Shown here: positions 18,057 to 27,704 of the stretch, in pieces
Layout of the letters: the number at the start of each line of letters is the position of its first letter
Numbering within the stretch: position 1 is the first letter of the stretch
NCBI GenBank assembly: GCA_905221375.1
Contig: CAJNCY010000003.1
Coordinates: 1-64,000, forward strand
Length of the DNA: 64,000 nt
Source of the DNA: a bacterium
Lineage (GTDB): Bacteria; Bacillota; Bacilli; Lactobacillales; Streptococcaceae
Direction of reading: 5' to 3'
Notes under the pieces: model-generated
The model's database searches: none
The model's input: only the letters and a program-made list of their open reading frames with translations
What the model was told of the DNA's origin: nothing
Position numbers and translations under genes: made by a program

Positions 18057-20870
18057 TTATTTCACCGTATAAGCAAAACTAATGGCGCTATCTGCTTGCG
18101 AGATTTTTCTAAAGGTATAGTTAGGATTGCCACCATAGTTTGTCTCAGACACAAGGAAAGAACCATCATCATATACTTTCTCGACAAAAGCCACATGACC
18201 GTAGATGGCTGGTGTGCCATGTGTACCTCCCACAAAAGAAACAATAGCACCTGCTCTTGGTATAGAGCCAGTTTCCCCTCCAAGACTTGAAGCTGTCGAA
18301 ACCCAATCCTGACCATTTCCCATGGTATTAATGATTGAAATCTTTTCTCCATTACTTCCTTTTAATTTTAAGCCTAATTGATTCATACGAGCCGCAACAC
18401 CCCATGTACATTGTCCATAGGCATAGGCCATACCATCTCCACCACCAGGAACAGAATGATCATACAAGTCTCCACGAACCCCTTCAAGGGATTGTGGGTC
18501 ACTCTTTGCTTGTCCTCCGTTTGTTTGGCTAAATCCTTTTTCAATTTGGTAATACCATTCCGTTGCTCTGGTTTGTCTTTCCAGTAGTTTGTCACCAGAA
18601 TTTCCCTCCCAATAGGTAAGGAAGAGTTGGGCGAGATTGGCTGCACTGCCCGTATTTTTAAAGAAATCCTTTAACCAACTTTGATAGTAAGGACTATCCC
18701 CATGAAGCATAAAATCAAGTTGTAGGTCTAAATCATACCATTTCTTATTTTTGGCGTGTGCATAATTCAATAAAGCTGTATGACGTGTTGAACCATCTGC
18801 AGTATCCGTCCATTGCCCTAACCCCAAACCTCTATGAAGAATATTAGGATAAGCACCACTATAAATGGCTGGACCTCCAATCGCTAACCAGCTTTCATCA
18901 TCCCATGAGGAATCGGTAGCGCCAACTGGAGGAGATAAATAATCTCCTTCAGCTCGTTTAGGATTGATAGAAGACTCTACCGACCAATTTCCTAAAATAG
19001 CCGCAATGGCTTGGGGACTTGCCCCTTGAGATTTCAAAAACTCATAAATATGTTTTGCTCGTTCAAACTCATCCCCACCAAACTGACCAATGGCAGGTAA
19101 GATAGTTGTCTGAAGTTGAATGACTTTTGGAAAATAAAATTGCGGATTGACATACACTAATTTTTCTTTCTTGTTCTTATACTTTTGATAGGAAACTTTC
19201 AAACCTGTATCATCTGGTGTTTCACCGATAATATCACCTGTTAGGACTCTTGTTCCCTCAATCGCACGGCCATTATGGATGGAATATAAGGTTAAACGAC
19301 TCTCATTCTCTCCTTTTCCGTTAGTGAGAATAACATTGTCACCGTCTAGAGATACAACTCCATCCATTGGCGCGACAATCGTTTGGTGAGCCTTTGCTTC
19401 TAGTAGAATGTACTCCTGAAGAGTAGGTTTCCCATCTAAATCATAATATCCGTAACGATAAGTCATGGTTAAACTATCTTCGTTGCTTTTCCCCTCAAAT
19501 GGATTATCCAATTCCTGCATGGAAGCATAGACACCTTCTTCTTTTAGTTCCTTCATTTCCTCTTGATCGTCTTTCGAGAGTTTATACTTAGGAGTTTCAT
19601 AAAGGTCTTGCATGGATTTCAAATCATCCCCATCGTTTAAATCATGCCATAAAGTAGACAGATAATCCTTGTAAGTTTCGGAACTAAATAAGTGAACTGG
19701 TTTGTGTAACTCATAGTCATGGAATTTAAAGTTCATATACCCCATCACATCATCAACTTTTGTGTAATAAGTAATTCCTTTGTCATTTGTGCGAGTATGT
19801 TCTGCATCTTCCCAAGTTAGGTGGGTATAAGCTTTTGTTAATTCAAATTCATCTTGTTGAATCAAACTAGCAGATGAAAATCCTAAAAAGAAGCTCATCA
19901 TAAGTAAGAGAAGAAAGACTAATCCTCCAACTATCCATGTTGCAGGATTTCCAGCCGCAAATGTAAAGAAGGAAAAGGCTGCTTTTAGTTTTTGATAGAT
20001 ATTTCGGACACTTGTAAGACCTTGTTTCTTTAATTTTCGAAACCGATTTTTAAAGGAGCTTGGATTATCTTTCGCTAGTTTCCATCCTTTTCCATCCTTA
20101 AAATGATGGTATCGCTCTTTTGTGTTGGTCAGTCTTTTCTTGGTAAAACGACCTGTTGCTTGTCCTGTTTTGACACTAGCTTTCCCAATGTTATAAGAAA
20201 GCCGACTGTAGCGTTTTCCTTTTCTAATGGTCTCTTGAAGTGTGCGATATCCTTCTAAATCTTCATTTTCTGAAGCTAACTCTCCTCCTTCACGTCCAAG
20301 GACATAAAGAAAAGTTTTGGCTTTCCTACTGACTTTTTTGGACTTATAGGCTTGTTTAGTAGATTTTAGATTCTCTTTTGCGGCCTTGACTTCTTTCTTA
20401 GCTTTTAATTCTTCTAAACTCTTCCCTTGAAAGAAAAAATTAGATTTATGTTTCAGTTCCTGACCATAGAGAAATTTTTGATTGGTTTTTCTTTCTTTAC
20501 GACGCTCTTTTCTTTCTTCTTTTGCTTCAACCTTAGCTTCCTTAAATTGTTTCTTGGCTATTTTCAATCGTTTCCTAGCATGAGGCAATCGTCTATCTCT
20601 TAATTCTTTCCGATTCAAAAGAGATGGAGGACTATTTTGAAGGATGTGATTGTAGTCTTCATTTGCTTGTTTTACTCTAGCCTTTGAAGCTTCTCTCATC
20701 CCCTCTAGCTTTTGCTTTATCTCTTTTTTCCATGCTTTTTCATCCAGTACAGCGGAATCTTTTTTCTGTTTCTTTACCTCCTTCTTTCCTTGTTTCAAGA
20801 ATTTCTTCTCATCTTTTAGACTTCTTCTAAATGCCTTTCGGGCACGTATGATTTCTCTCTTATCCTTCAT
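18057..20870 (-). CDS. Conjugation peptidoglycan hydrolase (lysozyme-CHAP, VirB1-like)
   Basis: 937 residues. A very basic, coiled N-terminus (1-290) precedes one membrane helix (about 300-330). Then come a linker domain with an M23-like stretch (APMDGVVSLDGDNVI), a phage-tail-lysozyme-like domain (about 600-760; AAILGNWSVESSINP) and a C-terminal CHAP amidase/endopeptidase (about 795-935) with Cys in YGQCTWGVAARM and His in YGHVAFVE. Such two-domain enzymes open the cell wall for the mating channel in Gram-positive ICEs. It lies 11 bp downstream of virB4. Confidence 0.9.
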   Translation of the reverse strand: MKDKREIIRARKAFRRSLKDEKKFLKQGKKEVKKQKKDSAVLDEKAWKKEIKQKLEGMREASKARVKQANEDYNHILQNSPPSLLNRKELRDRRLPHARKRLKIAKKQFKEAKVEAKEERKERRKERKTNQKFLYGQELKHKSNFFFQGKSLEELKAKKEVKAAKENLKSTKQAYKSKKVSRKAKTFLYVLGREGGELASENEDLEGYRTLQETIRKGKRYSRLSYNIGKASVKTGQATGRFTKKRLTNTKERYHHFKDGKGWKLAKDNPSSFKNRFRKLKKQGLTSVRNIYQKLKAAFSFFTFAAGNPATWIVGGLVFLLLLMMSFFLGFSSASLIQQDEFELTKAYTHLTWEDAEHTRTNDKGITYYTKVDDVMGYMNFKFHDYELHKPVHLFSSETYKDYLSTLWHDLNDGDDLKSMQDLYETPKYKLSKDDQEEMKELKEEGVYASMQELDNPFEGKSNEDSLTMTYRYGYYDLDGKPTLQEYILLEAKAHQTIVAPMDGVVSLDGDNVILTNGKGENESRLTLYSIHNGRAIEGTRVLTGDIIGETPDDTGLKVSYQKYKNKKEKLVYVNPQFYFPKVIQLQTTILPAIGQFGGDEFERAKHIYEFLKSQGASPQAIAAILGNWSVESSINPKRAEGDYLSPPVGATDSSWDDESWLAIGGPAIYSGAYPNILHRGLGLGQWTDTADGSTRHTALLNYAHAKNKKWYDLDLQLDFMLHGDSPYYQSWLKDFFKNTGSAANLAQLFLTYWEGNSGDKLLERQTRATEWYYQIEKGFSQTNGGQAKSDPQSLEGVRGDLYDHSVPGGGDGMAYAYGQCTWGVAARMNQLGLKLKGSNGEKISIINTMGNGQDWVSTASSLGGETGSIPRAGAIVSFVGGTHGTPAIYGHVAFVEKVYDDGSFLVSETNYGGNPNYTFRKISQADSAISFAYTVK

Positions 20871-20881
20871 TATACTTCCCC

Positions 20882-23239
20882 TTAGTTAGAAGCCATTTTA
20901 TCAGGATCCGTACTCATAATATCAAACAATTGAGTACCTTGAGGAATCTTATTTTTAAAGGGAACGACAACGGAACCAGCTTTTATCAGTCCAGCCCCTT
21001 TTTCTGGATTGACTAGGTATTTTTCAAGTTCTTTTGACAAGCCTAAGAGTTGAACCAGTTCTTCTCTATCATTTTTTGCTTGCTTGAGGAGAATCATAAA
21101 TTCACTATTTGCAATAATCCGTCTACCATTTGGATCTAACAATAAGGTTTCGACATTTTGGGTTATCCCAGTCGGACTGGCTCCATATTTTCTGACACGA
21201 CTCCACAATTTAAAGAAGAAATCACTGGCATATTTATCTAATAAGAGAAGCTGCATTTCATCAAAATAAATCCAGGTCTTCTTCCCTAATTTTTGGTTCC
21301 GAACGACACGATTCCATATCTGATCAAACACTACCATGAGAGCGATTTGTTTCAGCTCATCTCCTAACTTTTTAACATTATAGATTAAGAAATTAGATCC
21401 TGTCTGAATATTGGTCTTATGAGAAAAAATATCAAGAGAACCCTCGACATACAGTTCCATATCAAGTGCCAAATTCTGCGCTTCTTCTTCTGGTTGTTGA
21501 CTCAAGACAAAAACCCATTCTTCCAAAGAAGGCTCTTTAAATGACTGATAGGTGAGTCTGGTGACTCGGTCGATAATCGATTTTTCTCTTCCATCCATTT
21601 TTCTATCCAATAACTTGCCGATAAAGGATAAAAGAAATTCTGATTTTACCTTTACAGGATCTTCATCCATATTTTCTTCAGACAAGTCAAGGACATTGAG
21701 ATAAGTTTGGGAATCGGGCGCAATATCAATCATTTCTCCACCAAAAGCCCGTCCAATGACACTGTATTCTGCTTCTGGATCCACGATGATAATTTCAGTA
21801 TTTTCACCAGATTCCTTGATTTTGGTCGTGATAATTTCATGCTTGGTTGCCATCCCTTTCCCAGCTCCTGATGTTCCTAAAATCAGACCAGACGGTGTAT
21901 TTAATAGGCTGCGATCAATAGTAATAATATTGCTTGAGATTTGATTGATACCATAATATTTCCCACTACGGTCTTGTAAATCTACTGAAGTCCAAGGTGA
22001 GTTCACTGCTACATTGGACGTTAATAAACTCCGTGATACTCCCTCTAAAAAATCACAACCAAATGGCAGCAAACTATTAAAGGCTGCTTCTTGCATATAT
22101 GGAAGTTTATCAATCATTAGGTCATTTGAGCCGGCCACTTGTTGAATCGTGTCTAGAGCTTGTTTAAGTTCTTCTTCATCCTGACCAAAAACACCAATCA
22201 AGAAGACTGTTTGAAATAGTTTATCTCCTGTCTCTGTCATGGTTTTTAAGAGTTCCTCAGCTTCATCGATATTGCTTTCTAATACATGACCTACTTTTTC
22301 CAAATAGATACCTGTACGAGCTAGTTTTTGTTGTTCCCCAATCTTTTGGGATTCCATCAAGGTCTTCTTTGTTCGTAGTTTCTTCATGGCATCCGCCTTG
22401 GTCGAACTTTGAGCATGAAGGCTTACAATCAATTCCAAATCTCCTTGCATGAGGTCTCTGATAAACTGATCTCCTAATTCCATACCGTAGTCTCTGACAT
22501 AGACAATCTGCAATAAGCGGTCATTGATTTGTAGGTAATTCTTGTTTTTAAAATCCAAGAGATTAGGTGCTATGAAGTGACGAGTTGTCTGACCAGATCT
22601 CGTTAAATCACGGTAAGAAAAAGGAAGATGGTGTTCTCCTCTAAGCATATCGGCCAACAAGTTGACACGCTCTTCTCCAGCCAAGGATTCAAATCGTGCA
22701 TCAATTTCTGAGAAACCACTCTTAAAATATTCTCCAATTTGGGACAAGGAACGATAGGCTTGTTTGGGATTAGAATCCTTTCTACCAAAGCTAATCAGTT
22801 TAACAGCCGAAAAGTTATTTTCACCACTATCTAAATTCTGATTCATCATCCGATTCAATTCTTTACGATAGCTATCATACCCATCTTCTTTTTCCTCATA
22901 TAAAACACTTTGTCTGAATTTTTCTAAATTCAATCTTTTATTAAAAATAGTCAATTGGAAGTTGGTTTGGTCGTCTAGGGAGTTAATCAAATCAGAATAC
23001 TTCTCAATGATTGCCCCCTTATCTTCTAAACCAACGGTCTGGTAATTGACATCACCAAGTAAATAGCTTTGTGAGAAATAATCTTCTTTCACCTGCATCA
23101 GACCATTTTGATACAGGGCTTGATAGGAAAGAGTATTCGCCGTTGATGGTAACACTTCCTCTTTTTTTCCTTTAACTACTTCTTTCTGATTAGTCATTGA
23201 AGTTTTTTGTTTCTTTAATGTATTTGATTTTCTTTTCAT
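20882..23239 (-). CDS. virB4: VirB4-type conjugation ATPase
   Basis: 785 residues. Walker A GTSGAGKG lies about residue 450, Walker B IYFDEMQLLL about 660, and the C-terminal RecA-like domain ends near 770. VirB4 drives assembly and substrate passage of the type IV channel at the membrane. Its start overlaps the PrgI-like gene by 50 bp, and AAAGGAT precedes the ATG; a later ATG at 23197 is a less likely start. Confidence 0.93.
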   Translation of the reverse strand: MKRKSNTLKKQKTSMTNQKEVVKGKKEEVLPSTANTLSYQALYQNGLMQVKEDYFSQSYLLGDVNYQTVGLEDKGAIIEKYSDLINSLDDQTNFQLTIFNKRLNLEKFRQSVLYEEKEDGYDSYRKELNRMMNQNLDSGENNFSAVKLISFGRKDSNPKQAYRSLSQIGEYFKSGFSEIDARFESLAGEERVNLLADMLRGEHHLPFSYRDLTRSGQTTRHFIAPNLLDFKNKNYLQINDRLLQIVYVRDYGMELGDQFIRDLMQGDLELIVSLHAQSSTKADAMKKLRTKKTLMESQKIGEQQKLARTGIYLEKVGHVLESNIDEAEELLKTMTETGDKLFQTVFLIGVFGQDEEELKQALDTIQQVAGSNDLMIDKLPYMQEAAFNSLLPFGCDFLEGVSRSLLTSNVAVNSPWTSVDLQDRSGKYYGINQISSNIITIDRSLLNTPSGLILGTSGAGKGMATKHEIITTKIKESGENTEIIIVDPEAEYSVIGRAFGGEMIDIAPDSQTYLNVLDLSEENMDEDPVKVKSEFLLSFIGKLLDRKMDGREKSIIDRVTRLTYQSFKEPSLEEWVFVLSQQPEEEAQNLALDMELYVEGSLDIFSHKTNIQTGSNFLIYNVKKLGDELKQIALMVVFDQIWNRVVRNQKLGKKTWIYFDEMQLLLLDKYASDFFFKLWSRVRKYGASPTGITQNVETLLLDPNGRRIIANSEFMILLKQAKNDREELVQLLGLSKELEKYLVNPEKGAGLIKAGSVVVPFKNKIPQGTQLFDIMSTDPDKMASN

Positions 23240-23549
23240 ATTCAGATCCTTTCTTTCCTGTAATTGTGCGTAGGGGAACCGTTAATTCAAAATGAAGACG
23301 GTATTTCAAATAATGTTCAAAATATAAATCATTGGGTTTATAGACTCCAAAAAGCATGAGGGGAATGGTAAAGGCAAACACAAAACCGTAAACAAACCAA
23401 TCTCCAAATTGCCAGAAAAAGAGATTCAAGCCCAAAACAATAATTGTGACAATAAAGGCTGGTAAAACAAAGATAATTTGTCTTGTGGTGAAGCCTAACC
23501 AAGCCCTGTGTTGGTATTTTGAGATGTCTTTAAAGACACGTGTATTCAT
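23190..23549 (-). CDS. PrgI family (VirB3-like) membrane protein
   Basis: 119 residues with two close membrane helices (about 22-45 and 50-70) and a basic C-terminal tail, the PrgI/VirB3-like pattern found just before VirB4 in Gram-positive elements. RAWLGFTTRQIIFVLPAF is a typical entry to the first helix. The 3' end overlaps virB4. Confidence 0.85.
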   Translation of the reverse strand: MNTRVFKDISKYQHRAWLGFTTRQIIFVLPAFIVTIIVLGLNLFFWQFGDWFVYGFVFAFTIPLMLFGVYKPNDLYFEHYLKYRLHFELTVPLRTITGKKGSEYEKKIKYIKETKNFND

Positions 23550-23602
23550 GACTTTCCTTTCTAAAAAGGCTAAGAAGCATTCACTTCCTAGCCTTTATCT
23601 AA

Positions 23603-24457
23603 TTACATACCTAAGATTGAGCGAGCCGTACGTTGAGAACCAACGAGGGCGATAATCAGTAAGATAGCTTGTATTAAACTACCAAACATAATCGCAAGTG
23701 ATTGCAGGACTCCTGCACCATTTGAAACAGCTATTTTCCCAGCAGATTCAAACAAAGGAACAAGAGAAACAATCAGAAAAATAAGAACCCCTTGTACCGC
23801 ATAGACCATAATATTTTTTAAATAGCCAATACCAATAGACTTCCACTCATCACTTAAAAATGTTGGAATCGTAAGAGGGGCAAATGGAATCATAAGGTAA
23901 AGTTGAATAAATCGAATGGATACCAAAAGATTGACCATGGCTGCACTTACTATCCGAACAAGCCAAATGAGGAGGGCGAAAAATCCCACAATCATCCGGC
24001 CAATAAATCCTGAACCTTTTAATCCAGAGATGGTATCATACTTTGCCCCACCGTGAGCCACAATCGAAGCCACTTGTTCAATGGCATGACTCGCAATCCC
24101 GATGATGGCTTCTACAATGACGGTAGTGTTGGTAATTACAACTGCGACCATAATATAACTAATCAACATCGGCGCTAATGCTTCAAAGGTCATCGCTCCA
24201 CCTGAGTTAGCAATTTTCTTTGCCATCTTCGAAAATTCTAAGATGAGAACAACTGATAAAATCGCAACTCCAATAGGCTGCATGACACTTTTAGTAATAC
24301 TAGACATATAAGTCCAAACAGTTGGATTGTAGCTAGATAGAGATTTAATCAGATCTACCGTAGATTGTAAATCTACATTAAACCCTTCAAATAAATTTTC
24401 AGCTGATATTTTTTCAGATGCAAGGTAAACAAAGGGTGAGACTAAACTAAGATTCAT
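23603..24457 (-). CDS. VirB6/TrbL-like polytopic channel protein
   Basis: 284 residues with at least five membrane helices (about 58-78, 95-115, 155-185, 205-235, 255-275) and a N-terminal outer segment. Position between the VirB2-like and PrgI-like genes and the hydrophobic pattern fit the inner channel component VirB6. It starts 16 bp after the preceding stop. Confidence 0.85.
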   Translation of the reverse strand: MNLSLVSPFVYLASEKISAENLFEGFNVDLQSTVDLIKSLSSYNPTVWTYMSSITKSVMQPIGVAILSVVLILEFSKMAKKIANSGGAMTFEALAPMLISYIMVAVVITNTTVIVEAIIGIASHAIEQVASIVAHGGAKYDTISGLKGSGFIGRMIVGFFALLIWLVRIVSAAMVNLLVSIRFIQLYLMIPFAPLTIPTFLSDEWKSIGIGYLKNIMVYAVQGVLIFLIVSLVPLFESAGKIAVSNGAGVLQSLAIMFGSLIQAILLIIALVGSQRTARSILGM

Positions 24458-24473
24458 ATCATTGTTTATCCTC

Positions 24474-24716
24474 CTAAATTGAAATCTGGGTTACAAAGGC
24501 TCCAGCAGCCCCTACCATAACTCCACCGACAATTTCAAGAATGGCATTCCGAACACCTGGTCCACCATCTTTAATGTTGGTTGCAAGATTGACAATCCCC
24601 ACAACAACGAGAAAGGCACCAACCGCAATCAAGCCCTTCTGTAACAAAGACATAGCTTGTGCAAACATAGCACTTGCGTCTACTCCATAAACAAAACCTT
24701 TAAAATGCGTAATCAT
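24474..24716 (-). CDS. VirB2/Maff2-like small membrane protein
   Basis: 80 residues with two membrane helices (about 25-45 and 58-78) and a short polar loop with NIKDGGPGVRN. This matches small pilin-like or Maff2-type proteins encoded beside VirB6 in ICEs. It lies between virD4 and the VirB6-like gene. Confidence 0.8.
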   Translation of the reverse strand: MITHFKGFVYGVDASAMFAQAMSLLQKGLIAVGAFLVVVGIVNLATNIKDGGPGVRNAILEIVGGVMVGAAGAFVTQISI

Positions 24717-24736
24717 CTATTTCCTCTTTTCTATTT

Positions 24737-26617
24737 TTATTTTAAACTAGATTCAAAAGTTAAATCACGAATTCTAAGGCCTTCAAGATGATTTTCTTGT
24801 CTTTGATTCAAAGGATTGATTTGATAGTTCCACCACCGTTCATCGCTTTCTTGATTGGCTAGGTATTTCCAGTTTGGATGCTTAATAGAATTGTATTTTT
24901 TGCTTTTAAAGACAGGCATATTGGCAATTCGAACCAAGCATTCATGCCGTTTCATATTTCCGACTTCATCGGGTGTCATTAAATCACGAGCAATCTTTTG
25001 ATGAGAAAGGGATCCTGAACCTGTCTGGCCAAAGGAACGACTCGTATTTCGAACATCAATGGTTTGTTTACCGAGTAAGCCACTCATAAATTTAAAGGTA
25101 TCTTCATCATTACCACCTAAGTAGACTAAGCTATCACAGTTCCCCAAAATGGTTTTCCAAGCTTCTTTTTCTTTATAGAGCCCTTGAAGTTGGGCAATAT
25201 TTTGAAGAATGGGAACGAGACTCATATTCCGAGAACGGACTGTTGAGGTTTGTTCAGCAAAATCTGGAATTTCTCCGATATTTGCGAACTCATCTAAATA
25301 GACTCTCACATGAAGAGGCAATTGACCCTTAAAATCAATATCTGCTTGTCTTGTTAGGGTTTGAAATACGGTTGAAAAAAAGAGGGCTGAAAGAAAGCGA
25401 AAGGTACTATCGTTATCTGGGATAACTAGGTAAACCATTGATTTTTCCTTGCCCCATGTCTTCATATCAAGGGTATCTCTTTTGGTCAAATCCATGACAC
25501 TTTGAATATTGAAGAGGGCAAATTTAGCAGTGGTTACAGCTATAACAGAATCCAGAGTCTTATCCTTATAATTTTGGAAATCTGCCCAATTTCGCATGGT
25601 GAAATTTTCAGTCCCATACTTTTTAGCATAATTTTCAAATAGAATTTCCAAGACACTTTTTTCTTGGTTTTCACCCTTGGATAAGTGTTTAATGAGTTTT
25701 GAGATTTCAGCAAAACTTGGATAACGCCCTCGTTTTTTTCGCTCTTCCACTTCTTTTTTTTGACGTTTCAACAAGTTTTGGTATTCCTTTTGACTTAAAC
25801 GACTCTCTTCAATGAGCTGTTCTCTTGTTTTAGGTGGGTTATAGAAATCGACCAAGTAGGAAGCTAAAGCTCTTACCAAAGTCATAGAAGCTTCATCCCA
25901 AAATGGATCACTACGAGAGCCAGAGCCTTTGGTGTTATTGAAATAAACCGTCAGCATACGATTCAAATCATTTTCTGTCTCTATATAGCGAAAAGGATTG
26001 AAGCCATCTGAGTTCTTCATATTGACTAAATCTAACACCTTTACTTGATAGCCATGTTCTAAAAAGAGTTTGCCTGTTTTTTCGGCCAAGTGATCTTTAG
26101 GATCCACTACAATATTAGAACTATTCATTTGAATCAGATTGGGTTTCACAAAGCGAAATGTCTTCCCACTTCCTGAACCTCCAATCACCGCAATATTCTT
26201 ATTCCTATCATATTGGGCTGATTTTTTATCTAATAATGTCAAACGAACATCTTGGGCTAAGATTGTATCATGAGAAAATTCCTTACCGTAAAAGAGCTTC
26301 TTTTCTTTTAGAGTTCCAAAACGGGCGCTCCCGTATTCTACTCCTTCTCGATATTGTTTTTTACCAGTCTCTAAATAGAGATAAACCAGCAACATCATCA
26401 CAAAGCCTAGTAGAAAAAAAGCACTGGATTTTCCAGTAAAGGAAACATTCCATGGCGATTGAAGAACTTCATCTTGACCTTCCATCAGAAGATGAGTCCA
26501 TTTATCTAAGGTATTTCCAGTATAGGAATCATACAAAAGCGTCAAACGATGAAAAAGATAGCCTAGTAAGATACCTAACAGTGAGAATAATAGGAATTTC
26601 TTTCCACTGTACATCAT
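24737..26617 (-). CDS. virD4: VirD4-type coupling protein
   Basis: 626 residues: two N-terminal membrane helices (about 8-25 and 60-82), Walker A GGSGSGKTFR (about 145) and Walker B VYLDEFANIG (about 445). VirD4 brings the relaxase-DNA complex to the channel. The C-terminal ERWW and basic stretches may bind substrate. Its start overlaps the previous stop by 4 bp. The relaxase partner is not in this window. Confidence 0.95.
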   Translation of the reverse strand: MMYSGKKFLLFSLLGILLGYLFHRLTLLYDSYTGNTLDKWTHLLMEGQDEVLQSPWNVSFTGKSSAFFLLGFVMMLLVYLYLETGKKQYREGVEYGSARFGTLKEKKLFYGKEFSHDTILAQDVRLTLLDKKSAQYDRNKNIAVIGGSGSGKTFRFVKPNLIQMNSSNIVVDPKDHLAEKTGKLFLEHGYQVKVLDLVNMKNSDGFNPFRYIETENDLNRMLTVYFNNTKGSGSRSDPFWDEASMTLVRALASYLVDFYNPPKTREQLIEESRLSQKEYQNLLKRQKKEVEERKKRGRYPSFAEISKLIKHLSKGENQEKSVLEILFENYAKKYGTENFTMRNWADFQNYKDKTLDSVIAVTTAKFALFNIQSVMDLTKRDTLDMKTWGKEKSMVYLVIPDNDSTFRFLSALFFSTVFQTLTRQADIDFKGQLPLHVRVYLDEFANIGEIPDFAEQTSTVRSRNMSLVPILQNIAQLQGLYKEKEAWKTILGNCDSLVYLGGNDEDTFKFMSGLLGKQTIDVRNTSRSFGQTGSGSLSHQKIARDLMTPDEVGNMKRHECLVRIANMPVFKSKKYNSIKHPNWKYLANQESDERWWNYQINPLNQRQENHLEGLRIRDLTFESSLK

Positions 26618-27102
26618 CTCACCATCTCTTTCTGTTTGACGGCTCCTTCTTGTCTAAAGGTAATTTGGGATTTAGCCTCATCAATTGCATCGTCTAATGA
26701 CTTATCCATGGTAAAATCAGCTAATTTCTCCGGATCATTAACCATTTTTTCTAACAGATGGTCTAAATGATTGTCTAGAATCGAACGGTCTTTCGTGTAG
26801 AAATGAAGAGAATCCCCTTGCCAAGCGATGGCTAAAGGAATCTCTTCTTTTTCTAAAAAAGCTTTAAATTTCTCTATATCAATTGGTTTATCTAAAAAAT
26901 CTTTTTTCAGATTAATCGTATCAATCGAATAAGGAGATTGTAGCAATTCTTCTAATTTCTGTACCCCTATTTTATAGGCGGAATCCTGTGCTAAAGCCTG
27001 ACGTCTAGACCATTCTAGAATCTTTAAAAGACTTTTTACAGTAAATAAAAGACTACGCTCAGCATATTGAACTGCCATTCGTTCCTGTTGTTCAGAGGAC
27101 AT
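26614..27102 (-). CDS. ICE conjugation accessory protein (DUF3801/PcfB-like candidate)
   Basis: 162 residues, helical. The central part FKAFLEKEEIPLAIAWQGDS then LHFYTKDRSILDNHL resembles the segment of DUF3801/PcfB-type proteins, which link the relaxosome to VirD4. It overlaps virD4 by 4 bp, the expected place for such a partner. The family assignment is tentative. Confidence 0.55.
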   Translation of the reverse strand: MSSEQQERMAVQYAERSLLFTVKSLLKILEWSRRQALAQDSAYKIGVQKLEELLQSPYSIDTINLKKDFLDKPIDIEKFKAFLEKEEIPLAIAWQGDSLHFYTKDRSILDNHLDHLLEKMVNDPEKLADFTMDKSLDDAIDEAKSQITFRQEGAVKQKEMVR

Positions 27103-27391
27103 CTGATGCCTCCTTCTTCACAAATAGCAGCTTTCCTTCTTTATAGCGATAAGCTATCAATTTTTGACGTTGCTTAATCGATTTGACAACCTGCAGTAGA
27201 TCTCTCGAATAAGGTTCTCGAAGAGTAACTTCTACTGCTTTCCCATCAAAGATACCAACACGTTTAAATTCAATGTAGTCTTTTTTGAGATGTCCTAAGC
27301 CCATACCAAAGGGAAAGTGATGAATCAATTGGATGGTACAACCACCTTTATTTCCCATTTGTTTCAAATCATACAAGTTTACTACCTTCAT
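27092..27391 (-). CDS. First gene of T4SS operon, unknown function
   Basis: 99 residues, basic, probably a small beta-rich fold (GGCTIQLIHHFPFGMGLGHL). It starts after a strong AAGGAG site and is the first gene behind the structured leader RNA. It overlaps the next gene by 11 bp. No family recognised. Confidence 0.65.
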   Translation of the reverse strand: MKVVNLYDLKQMGNKGGCTIQLIHHFPFGMGLGHLKKDYIEFKRVGIFDGKAVEVTLREPYSRDLLQVVKSIKQRQKLIAYRYKEGKLLFVKKEASDVL

Positions 27392-27418
27392 GATTAACTC
27401 CTTTATCTAGTTTGTCGC

Positions 27419-27572
27419 ATCGTTTCAGTCTGGTAACGATAAACTCCGTGTCTGTTAGAAAATTCTCACACACGTCTTGTGCCAGTTGCCCTTCACAGGG
27501 AAATACTCTCAGTCCCTACTTACACAGGCACGCTAATCAAGACGGAGTGGATTCAATTTTCAAAGAACAGGT
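27419..27572 (-). ncRNA. Structured leader RNA with boxA-like start
   Basis: The predicted transcript of the T4SS operon begins near 27572 with UGUUCUUUGAAAAUUGAAU (boxA-like, 27551-27569). Then: CGUCUU...AAGACG (27539-27544 / 27473-27478) stacked on GUGCC...GGCAC (27527-27531 / 27479-27483); inner hairpin AGGGA/UCCCU (27497-27517) or alternative CCCU/AGGG; a competing long-range helix ACUCCGU/ACGGAGU (27542-27548 / 27443-27449); CGUGU/ACACG (27447-27474); and AUCGUU/AACGAU (27419-27440). Several of these exclude each other, which suggests a switch or antitermination element. Class unknown to me. Confidence 0.6.
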
Positions 27573-27578
27573 AGCTTT

Positions 27579-27584
27579 ATTATA
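27579..27584 (-). promoter_or_regulatory. -10 box of the T4SS operon promoter
   Basis: Minus-strand TATAAT (27579-27584), about 190 bases upstream of the first T4SS gene. No close match to TTGACA is found at the right distance, so the promoter may need an activator. Confidence 0.5.
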
Positions 27585-27669
27585 GATAAGAGTAGTTGAA
27601 ATTTTTATCACATTTTTTATTTTCCTGTAGAGCTAAATTCATACTAAATAAAGATTTTGAAATAAAAGA

Positions 27670-27692
27670 CTAACATTATGAAATAACGTTAG
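27670..27692 (-). terminator. Terminator of replication/accessory operon
   Basis: Minus-strand stem CTAACGTT (27685-27692) / AATGTTAG (27670-27677) with one G-T pair, then TCTTTTATTT. It lies after the CPBP protease stop and before the T4SS promoter, separating two transcription units. Confidence 0.6.
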
Positions 27693-27704
27693 CATTTCAT
27701 TTCC

